A stretch of DNA of 33,745 bases from Anaerolineae bacterium (GTDB lineage Bacteria; Chloroflexota; Anaerolineae; Aggregatilineales; Phototrophicaceae): assembly GCA_022842885.1 (NCBI GenBank), contig JALHOR010000060.1, forward strand, positions 1-33,745, read 5' to 3'. Every line of letters starts with the position of its first letter. Positions within the stretch are counted from its first letter, which is position 1. Shown here one piece after another: positions 15,305-22,622 of this stretch. The notes beneath the pieces were generated by a model, which worked only from the letters and a program-made list of their open reading frames with translations, was not told where the DNA came from and did no database searches. The translations under genes were made by a program, and so were the position numbers.

Positions 15305-15616
15305 ATGAAAAAAGTGTTTGTGGTCGAAACGATGGATAACGTCGGGACGAATGTGTTTCAGCCGATTCAAAAAGGCGATACCGTCAATACGCATGGCAGC
15401 ATCAGCAATGTGAGCGTGACGGCAACCAGCGATGTGCCATACGGGCATAAAGTGGCGATTAAACCCATCGGCAAGGGCGAAACGGTTTATAAATATGGTC
15501 TCAGCATCGGCAGCGCCTTAGTGGATATTGCCGCTGGCGACCATGTGCATATCCATAACATTGAGAGCAATCGTGGGCGCGGCGATAAAGTGCAGAAAAA
15601 TGAGACGGTGAGTTAA
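15305..15616 (+). CDS. SAF-domain small subunit of UxaA-type hydro-lyase/sulfo-lyase (SuyA/UxaA-N like)
   Basis: 103 residues, one SAF domain equivalent to the N-terminal part of altronate dehydratase UxaA, or to SuyA, the small subunit of sulfolactate sulfo-lyase. Motifs: DNVGT near the start, VPYGHKVAIKPIGKGETVYKYG, and the closing GDHVHIHNIESNRGRGD. A strong AGGAG precedes the ATG. The large subunit follows 338 bp downstream, the gap being filled with repeats. Split small and large genes occur both in SuyAB and in many sugar-acid dehydratases, so the reaction (loss of sulfite or of water) cannot be read from this gene alone. Confidence 0.85.
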   Translation: MKKVFVVETMDNVGTNVFQPIQKGDTVNTHGSISNVSVTATSDVPYGHKVAIKPIGKGETVYKYGLSIGSALVDIAAGDHVHIHNIESNRGRGDKVQKNETVS

Positions 15617-15954
15617 AACAGTGCTGAGTGCTGAGGACTAAGTGCTGAGTCGCAGTCCCTAGTCCACAGTTCCGAGTAAAAGCAATAAGTGTTGATTGAT
15701 GGCTAAGTGCTTTTCTGATAAATATTTTGATTTTTGCGTTTTCAACCTCACCCCTGCCGCGCAGAGGGGCGCGTAGACCCTGCCCTTCCGCGACTCCCCC
15801 TCTCCTACAGGAGAGGGGGTTGGGGGGTGAGGTCGGTATTTTAAGCAATTTACCAGAACTTGCACTAAGAGCTAAAAGCCAACAGCTAAAAGCTAACAAC
15901 CGATAGCAACCAACATGTATAAAAACATATCATTGAATATCAGGAGAACTAAAA
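15617..15954. repeat. Repeat-filled gap between the two subunit genes
   Basis: No gene is seen. It holds the reverse-complement heptamer family GTGCTGAG (15620-15655), a CCTCACCCC...GGGGTGAGG element (15745-15833), and GCTAAAAGCCAACAGCTAAAA repeats (15869-15900). The ribosome site CAGGAGAA then leads to the large-subunit gene. Confidence 0.8.
15745..15833. repeat. MITE-like repeat element, copy C (diverged)
   Basis: Perfect 10-bp terminal inverted repeats ACCTCACCCC (15745-15754) and GGGGTGAGGT (15824-15833). An internal 11-bp stem CCCCCTCTCCT (15796-15806) pairs with 15809-15819 over a 2-nt loop. The architecture is like copies A and B but the sequence is diverged. Confidence 0.75.
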
Positions 15955-17127
15955 ATGACCGAATGGCTTGGCTATGTGCGCCCGGATGGTACGGTAGGGG
16001 CGCGGAATCTGGTGTTGATTTTATCTGGCACGCTGTATGCCAATACATTGTGCCGCCATGTGTCGCAGATGATTTACGGCTCAGTCTCGATTGAGCATCC
16101 GTTGGGGCGCACGCAGGTTGCCCCGGATTTACGCATGACACGCAAATTTTTATCCGGCACGGGCGCAAACCCCAATGTGGGCGCGGTGGTGATTATTGAC
16201 CACTTCCGTGAAGAAGGTTGTACTGCCGAAGATATTGCCAATGACATTAGCCCCACCGGGAAAATGATTGCCACCGTCAATATTCGTTATGATGGTGGCA
16301 TGGTGAACGCGATGGATAAGGCACTGCGCTATGCCGCTGATTTTACGCGCCAACTGAGCAACCAACCCCGTGAAAGTGTACCACTGTCTAAATTGTTATT
16401 CGGCGTCAACTGCGGCACATCGGATACAACTTCGGGCTTATCCAGCAATGTAGCAACAGGCATGGCATCCGATAAGATTATTAGCGAAGGTGGACGCACC
16501 ATTTTGGCAGAAACCACCGAATGGATGGGCGCAGAGCCGTGGTTCATGGCACGCGCCGAAACGCAGGAAATCAAAGATAAAATTTTGGCAGGTATTGCCC
16601 ACATGGAAGCCCGCGCTCTTGCCAGCGGCGAAGATATACGCGGTTCGCAACCAACCGGCGATAATATTGTGGGCGGCTTGAGCAGCATCGAAGAAAAATC
16701 TATGGGAGCGACCAAAAAAGCCGGTACCAAAGCGCCAATTGTGGGCTATCTTGAAATTTGTGACCGCCCCGCCGAAAAATCCGGTCTGTATGTGATGTAT
16801 GGACCCGGTCATGGTGGCGAATCCATCAGCAGTATTGCCGCAGGTGGCGCACAAGTCTTGGTCTTTTCCACAGGTGGTGGGCATACCATTTCCCATCCGA
16901 TTATGCCCACCATCAAAGTCACGGGCAATCGCAATTCATATGCGGCGATGAAAGACACGGTAGATTTGGATGTCAGTGGCATTCTGCATGATGAAATTAC
17001 GATGGAACAAGGCGGGCAGATGGTCTTTGACGAAGTGCTTGCCACCGCCAGCGGACGCCTGACCAAATCCGAAGTGTTCATGGATCACAACGGGTTTGCC
17101 ATTCATCGCGTGGGTGTGAGCATCTAA
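15955..17127 (+). CDS. UxaA-family large subunit (altronate/galactarate dehydratase or SuyB-type sulfo-lyase)
   Basis: 390 residues matching the catalytic part of UxaA/GarD enzymes, which eliminate a group from a hydroxy acid with a metal or Fe-S centre. The start WLGYVRPDGTVGARNLVLIL is the classical family N-terminus. NCGTSDTTSGLSSN corresponds to the CGGSD..SG..AN motif. GGLSSIEEKSMGATKKAGT and the late LTKSEVFM are also conserved. CAGGAGAA precedes the ATG. Together with the SAF protein it makes a two-subunit enzyme of the size expected for SuyAB or for a split dehydratase. As last gene of the locus it would yield a keto acid, such as pyruvate if the substrate is sulfolactate. A palindrome at 17176-17203 closes the operon. 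Confidence 0.88.
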   Translation: MTEWLGYVRPDGTVGARNLVLILSGTLYANTLCRHVSQMIYGSVSIEHPLGRTQVAPDLRMTRKFLSGTGANPNVGAVVIIDHFREEGCTAEDIANDISPTGKMIATVNIRYDGGMVNAMDKALRYAADFTRQLSNQPRESVPLSKLLFGVNCGTSDTTSGLSSNVATGMASDKIISEGGRTILAETTEWMGAEPWFMARAETQEIKDKILAGIAHMEARALASGEDIRGSQPTGDNIVGGLSSIEEKSMGATKKAGTKAPIVGYLEICDRPAEKSGLYVMYGPGHGGESISSIAAGGAQVLVFSTGGGHTISHPIMPTIKVTGNRNSYAAMKDTVDLDVSGILHDEITMEQGGQMVFDEVLATASGRLTKSEVFMDHNGFAIHRVGVSI

Positions 17128-17148
17128 ACGATAGCACCCAAAAAATTT

Positions 17149-17203
17149 ACTCAAGTTCAAAACAAGTGATTTTCCGTAGTGTCGAGGCATACCTCGACAC
17201 TAC
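17149..17203. terminator. Palindromic repeat between convergent genes, probable bidirectional terminator
   Basis: GTAGTGTCGAGG (17176-17187) pairs perfectly with 17192-17203 over the 4-nt loop CATA. It lies between the UxaA-type gene (+) and the GT87-like gene (-). The left flank 17149-17175 repeats that at 592-615, although the palindrome sequence itself differs. Confidence 0.65.
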
Positions 17204-17287
17204 AATCTGGACATAAACCAAAGATTTTTACCTCATCCCCTGCCTCGCATTATGGCATACAGGAAAAATACGGGATGAAATATAACC

Positions 17288-18550
17288 CTATGGGCGTGTC
17301 CAAAACCGCGTGTTTTGCCCCCACCACCACTGCCGCGTGAAAAACATCAAGAAAAAAATGATAAACGGCATAGGCAAATAAACCGACGGATGCTCAAATT
17401 TTGCAGTTACTGTCAGCGTAAAATGCGCCCACTGCCCGATGAGTAGCCCCAGAATAAGCAGCATCGCGTACACTGTGCCGCGTCGAATCTTGGGTTTCGT
17501 CAGTTCGCGCAGATAAAATAGGATGGGGATAGTAAAAATCACGTAATGCGGTGTGGCAGTGCGCGGCGCGACCAAATGCGTGATGACCAGCGTCATGACG
17601 ATTGTCCACAACAGGCGTTCTGATTTATTCTGGATTAGTACGCCAGCCCATAGCCACAGCAGATACAGATACAATGCCCCGGTCATGCCTAGTTCAAAGA
17701 TGCCGCCAAGGGTCGTATCGCCCAACAATGCACCTGTTGCTGGATTAATGCCCGGCGTCAGCGAATATGCCAGAATCCACACCGGACTACCCAACGCGGT
17801 ATAGGACGGATACAACGCCAACTGATTCAGCCAATCGTTCATCCAAGTGGGCAGCAGCACAAACGATACGCCCATCAAAATACCAAAGGTAATGCTAAAA
17901 CTCCCTACCAATTGCCAGCGGCGGGTTCGTAATGCCCATAGCAACAGGAATGGCACTATCAGATAGCCCATTTGCGGTTTAAGCGTGCTAATGGCTAAAG
18001 CGATTCCGGCGGTGCGGTCATGTTGCTTTGCTAATGCCCAAATTGCCAACACTTGCAGAAAATACACCAACAGCCCCGGTTGCCCTAAAATCAATCCACG
18101 CGCCGCAAAATACCAGAACAATGCCCACAACAACAGCAAGCCTAATAACAACGGCACAGGTCGCCATTGGAAAAGATTAAGCAGCAGCAGTAGCGCCCCC
18201 AACAAACAAAATCCCAGGAGTACCATCCACACTGCCGATGCCCACGCATACGATGTTGGCATTAACGGCAGCAGCAGTACCGCTGTATAAAACGGATACG
18301 CAAAATAACCGGGGTCTTCGCCTGCTACGACAGGACGCCCGTAAATTGCCATTTGGATATTTAAGCTGGCTTCATCACCATACGGATTCAAGCCATCCTG
18401 CCAATATGAGCGAGCGCCTTCCCAACGCGACAAAAAATCATTGTGTCCGGGATAGGGATACGTCAGCAACTGATAGATGCCCATCACCGCCGCGATAAAG
18501 ACGGCTGTAGTTATTACAAAGAGAAAAAAGGCTTGCCGAGAAAATGTCAT
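17288..18550 (-). CDS. GT87-like (DUF2029) polytopic membrane glycosyltransferase
   Basis: 420 residues with about ten membrane helices. The first extracytoplasmic loop reads GHNDFLSRWEGARSYWQDGLNPYGDEA, as in GT87 mannosyltransferases that use polyprenyl-phosphate donors. The loops QPGLLVYFLQVLAIWALAKQ and TLKPQMGYLIVPFLLLWAL (the K-P-Q motif) are also characteristic. It is monocistronic, transcribed divergently from gatA, and converges on the sugar locus. The acceptor (glycolipid, cell-wall glycan or protein) is unknown. With the GT39-type gene at 3583 it makes two membrane glycosyltransferases in the window, not linked to each other. Confidence 0.8.
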   Translation of the reverse strand: MTFSRQAFFLFVITTAVFIAAVMGIYQLLTYPYPGHNDFLSRWEGARSYWQDGLNPYGDEASLNIQMAIYGRPVVAGEDPGYFAYPFYTAVLLLPLMPTSYAWASAVWMVLLGFCLLGALLLLLNLFQWRPVPLLLGLLLLWALFWYFAARGLILGQPGLLVYFLQVLAIWALAKQHDRTAGIALAISTLKPQMGYLIVPFLLLWALRTRRWQLVGSFSITFGILMGVSFVLLPTWMNDWLNQLALYPSYTALGSPVWILAYSLTPGINPATGALLGDTTLGGIFELGMTGALYLYLLWLWAGVLIQNKSERLLWTIVMTLVITHLVAPRTATPHYVIFTIPILFYLRELTKPKIRRGTVYAMLLILGLLIGQWAHFTLTVTAKFEHPSVYLPMPFIIFFLMFFTRQWWWGQNTRFWTRP

Positions 18551-18635
18551 GAGTGTACGTTGTCGATGAAAACCTGATAAAATGTGATTTTTGTATTATA
18601 TCGGCATAATCCACCTTCACACATTGAGAAACTCT

Positions 18636-20099
18636 ATGACCCACTTAACGGATTTAACCATCAGCGATGCACTGGATAAGCTGAAAAACCGTGATATTTC
18701 ATCGGTAGAACTCACACAGGCACATATAGACCAAATCGCCAAACACGATTCGCAGGTGCAGGCTTATATCACCGTCACTGCTGAAAAAGCTCTAGAAGCG
18801 GCACATGCCGCCGATACTGCCCGTGCTGCTGGCGATGATAAACCGCTCTTGGGCATTCCCTTAGCCATGAAAGATGTTTTGTCTACCAAGGGGATTCAGA
18901 CTACCTGCGGCTCACAAATCCTCAAAGGCTACAAACCCGTTTTTGATGCCACATCTGTCAAGCGGCTGTATGACGCGGGCATGGTCATGTTGGGCAAAGT
19001 CAACATGGATGAATTTGCGATGGGGTCTTCCACCGAAAATTCGGGCTATTTTCTCACTCGCAATCCGTGGAATTTGGAGCGTGTGCCGGGCGGCAGCAGT
19101 GGCGGCAGCAGCGCGGTTGTGGCAGCCCGCATGGCGATGGGCGCTACCGGAACGGACACTGGGGGCAGCATTCGCACGCCAGCGGCATTTTGTGGTCTCG
19201 TCGGCATCAAGCCCTCGTATGGGCGGGTCTCACGCTATGGCTTAGTCGCGTTTGGCTCATCGCTAGACCAAGCGGGACCCATGACGCGCACGGTCGAAGA
19301 TGCCGCCCGTATGTTACAAGTCATGGCAGGCTATGACCCACAGGATTCCACCAGCATGAATGTTCCAGTGCCGGATTATTTGGCAACACTATCTGGCGAA
19401 GTCAAGAGCCTAAAAATTGGCATTCCCAAAGAATATTTTGGTGCGGGGATGCAACCCGAAGTGGAAAAAGCTGTGCGCGATGCTATCGCTTGGTACGAAA
19501 AAGCCGGGGCGCAGCTTGTCGAAATCAGTTTGCCGCACAGCGAATACAGCCTTTCAACGTACTATATCATTGCTTGTTCAGAGGCAAGCGCCAACCTTGC
19601 CCGCTATGATGGCATTCGTTTTGGCGCACGCATAGATAAAGGCGACGTGATTGAGACGTATAAAGCCACACGCGGCGCGGGCTTCGGCGCAGAAGTCAAA
19701 CGCCGCATCATGCTGGGAACGTATGCGCTTTCCGCAGGCTATTATGATGCATGGTATGGCAAAGCGCAGGCAGTTCGCACGTTGATTAAACAAGATTTTG
19801 AAAAAGCATTTGAGCAAGTGGATGTATTGATGAGTGCCGTTGTTCCCACCACAGCGTTCAAATTTGGTGACAATACTGAAGACCCGCTGCAAATGTATCT
19901 GGCAGATATTTTGACGATTTCGGTCAATTTGGCAGGCATTCCCGGCATGAGTATCCCGTGCGGATTCGATAACCAACATTTGCCGATTGGCTTGCAATTA
20001 TTGGCGCCCGCCTTCAAAGAAGAAACCTTGTTCCGGGCAGCACATGCCTACGAACAAGCGCATGATTGGCACACGCGCAAACCGGATTTGTTGCAATAA
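18636..20099 (+). CDS. gatA: Aspartyl/glutamyl-tRNA amidotransferase subunit A
   Basis: 487 residues. GatA is the amidase subunit of GatCAB. It frees ammonia from glutamine to convert Glu-tRNA(Gln) or Asp-tRNA(Asn) into the correct amidated tRNA. The amidase-signature triad falls at canonical positions from this start: K79 (AMKDV), S154 (PGGSSGG) and S178 ([10 protein letters not shown]). The frame is open 45 bp further upstream, but [13 protein letters not shown] is the usual family start and the numbering supports it. gatB and gatC are not adjacent, as in many bacteria. A GGGCATATC hairpin with flanking A and T-poor tracts ends the gene. Confidence 0.96.
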   Translation: MTHLTDLTISDALDKLKNRDISSVELTQAHIDQIAKHDSQVQAYITVTAEKALEAAHAADTARAAGDDKPLLGIPLAMKDVLSTKGIQTTCGSQILKGYKPVFDATSVKRLYDAGMVMLGKVNMDEFAMGSSTENSGYFLTRNPWNLERVPGGSSGGSSAVVAARMAMGATGTDTGGSIRTPAAFCGLVGIKPSYGRVSRYGLVAFGSSLDQAGPMTRTVEDAARMLQVMAGYDPQDSTSMNVPVPDYLATLSGEVKSLKIGIPKEYFGAGMQPEVEKAVRDAIAWYEKAGAQLVEISLPHSEYSLSTYYIIACSEASANLARYDGIRFGARIDKGDVIETYKATRGAGFGAEVKRRIMLGTYALSAGYYDAWYGKAQAVRTLIKQDFEKAFEQVDVLMSAVVPTTAFKFGDNTEDPLQMYLADILTISVNLAGIPGMSIPCGFDNQHLPIGLQLLAPAFKEETLFRAAHAYEQAHDWHTRKPDLLQ

Positions 20100-20110
20100 G
20101 CATCAAAAAA

Positions 20111-20132
20111 GGGCATATCACCCGATATGCCC
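20111..20132 (+). terminator. Terminator hairpin after gatA
   Basis: GGGCATATC (20111-20119) pairs perfectly with GATATGCCC (20124-20132), loop ACCC, preceded by AAAAAA, 11 bases after the stop codon. There is no T-run after it, so it is not a textbook terminator. Confidence 0.55.
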
Positions 20133-20185
20133 CACAAAAATTCGCCAAAAGCTCATTTTCATCTTGTGATTTTTAACGCTCCATA

Positions 20186-20215
20186 TTGACAAACAGAACA
20201 AATGTTTGGTAGACT
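20186..20215 (+). promoter_or_regulatory. Promoter with embedded SOS-box-like site; likely leaderless start
   Basis: The -35 is TTGACA (20186-20191), then an 18-bp spacer, then the -10 TAGACT (20210-20215). GAACAAATGTTT (20196-20207) inside the spacer fits the core GAACRNRYGTTY of the Gram-positive-type LexA box at every position. The ATG at 20222 lies only six bases after the -10 and no Shine-Dalgarno is present, so the transcript probably starts at or next to the ATG. Confidence 0.6.
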
Positions 20216-20221
20216 TAAGTC

Positions 20222-21373
20222 ATGAACATTCATACCAAACCAGATACCCTCCAAAAATTAATCGAATTGGGCAATGCAACAGCATTCGAACCCGCTGGTG
20301 ATGCGCCGCAAAGCGAAAAACAACCGCGCTATCAATCGCGCAGTTTGGCAGAATGTATTGCCCATCTCAGCACACCCAAAGGCAAAAAGCCTGTGCTGAA
20401 GGCGATGGTCACGACTGCCTGCGAGAAAAATTGTTATTATTGCCCGTTCCGTGCCGGGCGCGGCAAAACCCGCCGTTTGACCTTCCAGCCTGATGAATTG
20501 GCAAAAGCCTTTGATGGGTTGCATCAAGCCGGGCAAGTGGATGGCATGTTTTTGTCATCGGGCATCATCAAAGGTGGCGTAACGACGCAGGATAAACTGA
20601 TTGACACGGTAGAAGTGGTGCGGAAACGCTATCACTATCGGGGGTATGTGCATCTCAAGATTATGCCCGGTGCCGAATATGATCAAATTGCCCGTGCGAT
20701 GCAATTATCTGATCGCGTTTCGATTAACCTAGAAGCACCCACACAGCAGCGTATGGATGCCCTTGCGCCCAAAAAAGATTTTGCCGGGGAACTGCTGCAA
20801 CGCTTGCAATGGGCGCATGATATTCGCCAGAAAATGAATCTTCGCACCAGCATTGTCACCCAATTTGTGGTGGGCGCAGTCGGGGATACCGATGCTGAAT
20901 TATTGGGTCTGACATCGCAGTTGTATCGGCAGTTGCATTTGGCGCGGGCTTATTATTCGGCATTTAGCCCGGTGTTGCAAACACCCTTAGAAAATCTTGC
21001 AGCAGTTGACCCTCTGCGCGAATTTCGCTTGTATCAAGCGAGTTTTTTGCTGCGTGATTATGCGTGGGATTTTGAAGAACTGGACTTCTTGCCGGGTGGC
21101 AATTTGCCCTTAACCGTAGACCCGAAAATTGCTTATGCTGAACGCCATTTGCGCGAAAATCCGATTGATCTGATGACGGCTGACCGCCGCCAACTGCTGC
21201 GGATTCCCGGCGTTGGCATTCAATCTGCTGAAGCGATTTTGCACGCCCGTGGGCAGCGTGCTTTGCGCGATGTGGGGCAACTGCGGGCATTGGGCATCCG
21301 CGCCCCAGAAAAAGCTGCACCCTATATCCTGATGGGCGGTCAGCGTATTTTGCGCCAATTGTCGCTGTTTTAG
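20222..21373 (+). CDS. Radical SAM protein with C-terminal helix-hairpin-helix (putative DNA modification/repair)
   Basis: 383 residues. The radical SAM cluster motif is CEKNCYYC (C67, C71, C74) followed by PFRAGRGKTRR. The central part (MFLSSGIIKGGVTTQDKLIDTVEVVRKRYHYRGYVHLKIMPGAE) matches the putative DNA modification/repair radical SAM family (TIGR03916 type). Residues about 322-345 form a helix-hairpin-helix (LLRIPGVGIQSAEAIL), a DNA-binding element. In other genomes this family is usually next to a uracil-DNA-glycosylase-like gene, which is absent here. The SOS-box-like promoter agrees with a DNA-damage role. Its stop codon directly abuts the stop codon of the opposing receiver gene. Confidence 0.85.
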   Translation: MNIHTKPDTLQKLIELGNATAFEPAGDAPQSEKQPRYQSRSLAECIAHLSTPKGKKPVLKAMVTTACEKNCYYCPFRAGRGKTRRLTFQPDELAKAFDGLHQAGQVDGMFLSSGIIKGGVTTQDKLIDTVEVVRKRYHYRGYVHLKIMPGAEYDQIARAMQLSDRVSINLEAPTQQRMDALAPKKDFAGELLQRLQWAHDIRQKMNLRTSIVTQFVVGAVGDTDAELLGLTSQLYRQLHLARAYYSAFSPVLQTPLENLAAVDPLREFRLYQASFLLRDYAWDFEELDFLPGGNLPLTVDPKIAYAERHLRENPIDLMTADRRQLLRIPGVGIQSAEAILHARGQRALRDVGQLRALGIRAPEKAAPYILMGGQRILRQLSLF

Positions 21374-21751
21374 CTAGGGAATAATGCGGTGCTGTAACCG
21401 TTCTTGAATCACTTTCAACAACATTTCGCTGACAAAAGGTTTAGTGAGATATTCTTCTGCCCCTAGCTGGATGCCGTGCCGCATGGAGTCGCGGTCTATG
21501 CGTGCCGTGAGAAAAATGACCGGGATATATGCCGTTTCTTTGTTTGCCCGTAGTGTCTCCAACAATTGGTAGCCATCCATCTCTGGCATCACAATATCGC
21601 ACAAAATCAAATCCGGCTTGTCCTGCTGAATTACCTCTAAAGCCTCAATTCCATTGCCAGCCGATAAGACGGTATAATTTTCGAGCATTAAAATTTCTAC
21701 AATACTCTCCCGTAAAATCGCTTCACCTTCAACAACTAACAGTGTTGCCAT
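21374..21751 (-). CDS. Stand-alone response-regulator receiver domain with altered acidic pocket
   Basis: 125 residues, CheY-like, no output domain. The phosphoacceptor D52 (LCDIVMPEMDG), T82 (FLTA) and K104 (TKPF) are in place. The usual acidic pair after strand 1 (VVDDE) is VVEGE here (E8, G9), so one of the two Mg2+-binding acids is lost. Phosphorylation may therefore be weak or absent. AAGGCGAGAG before the ATG is a likely ribosome site. The gene lies tail-to-tail with the radical SAM gene with no base between the stop codons. A cognate kinase is not adjacent. Confidence 0.88.
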   Translation of the reverse strand: MATLLVVEGEAILRESIVEILMLENYTVLSAGNGIEALEVIQQDKPDLILCDIVMPEMDGYQLLETLRANKETAYIPVIFLTARIDRDSMRHGIQLGAEEYLTKPFVSEMLLKVIQERLQHRIIP

Positions 21752-21978
21752 ATATCTCTCGCCTTCTGACCGCCTATATTACGAACATAAAATTCAGTTT
21801 CTCGAATGTTAAATGCTACCCAACACACTTTCTTTTCTATTATATTCGGAATTGCAAAAGAAAAAATTGGGTTATGCGCCCAAAATATAAATAATACATA
21901 AAATTCCTTTCTGAACATTGCGATATTTTCATGTTATGATTCACCAAACACGGTTTAATGAGGAAGGATTCGGGTGAT

Positions 21979-22572
21979 ATGCCACAATCATCAAAAGTTG
22001 AAGAAATGCGCGTTGAACTACTGTCTAAGATGGCAAAATTGATTGAAGAATTTAGCGCGGGCAAAATCAGCAGCGAACAATTTAACATTATTTATGCGCG
22101 GTATCATAATCAAATGTCACTGGTCGAACAAGCCGAAGATGGCATCCCCCAAGAAGCCCCAGTTTCGACTATTGCAGTGCTGGAATCCACGCGGGGACGG
22201 GCAGTTGGCTTGGCGGTGTATCATCATCGTAGTGGTATTTTTATCGAGACATTGGGCAATTTTAATGTGCCATTATCGGTGATGTCACCTGTATTAAACG
22301 ATTTTTCCGATAAACTGGATGCCCGCGAATTTGTGGAACCGGTGACGAAAAAATTAGTCGAAGATACATGGGTGGTCTTTTTAGCACGCGAACTAACGAC
22401 GGCAATTGTGCAGTTTAAGAACGAACCTGCCCGCCTGCAAATGCGCCAGATGGAACGGATGCATCATGCGTTTGAAGAAGCCAATCGCCATTTGTTAGAA
22501 GATCAAACCGTAGACCAGAGCAAATTAGCGCGTCCGTTTTTGGGTTTTGTAAAACAAAAATTGAACAGCTAA
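21979..22572 (+). CDS. Conserved hypothetical protein, soluble
   Basis: 197 residues, not recognised. The N-terminal 50 residues are a charged helix pair (MRVELLSKMAKLIEEFSAGKISSEQFNIIYARYHNQ), similar in spacing to SHOCT-like oligomerisation modules. The rest is alpha/beta with VSTIAVLESTRGRAVGLAVYHHRSGIFIETLGNF and a C-terminal charged helix. ATG 21979 is preferred over the one at 21958 because AGGAAGG (21961-21967) is well spaced before it. The divergent neighbour is the stand-alone receiver, so a signalling link is possible but unproven. Confidence 0.65.
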   Translation: MPQSSKVEEMRVELLSKMAKLIEEFSAGKISSEQFNIIYARYHNQMSLVEQAEDGIPQEAPVSTIAVLESTRGRAVGLAVYHHRSGIFIETLGNFNVPLSVMSPVLNDFSDKLDAREFVEPVTKKLVEDTWVVFLARELTTAIVQFKNEPARLQMRQMERMHHAFEEANRHLLEDQTVDQSKLARPFLGFVKQKLNS

Positions 22573-22610
22573 ACACGAACCCGACACTACCCGCCATCCA
22601 ATCCAATCGC

Positions 22611-22616
22611 TATTAT
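22611..22616 (+). promoter_or_regulatory. Candidate -10 element six bases before the M1 peptidase ATG
   Basis: TATTAT (22611-22616) lies six bases upstream of the ATG at 22623, and there is no Shine-Dalgarno. The layout equals that of the radical SAM gene and suggests a leaderless transcript. No good -35 was found. Confidence 0.35.
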
Positions 22617-22622
22617 TCCGGC

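Noticed and set aside
22573..22622. tRNA or small RNA in the short gaps
   Set aside because: No cloverleaf or TTCGANNC-type arm was found in this or the other gaps.
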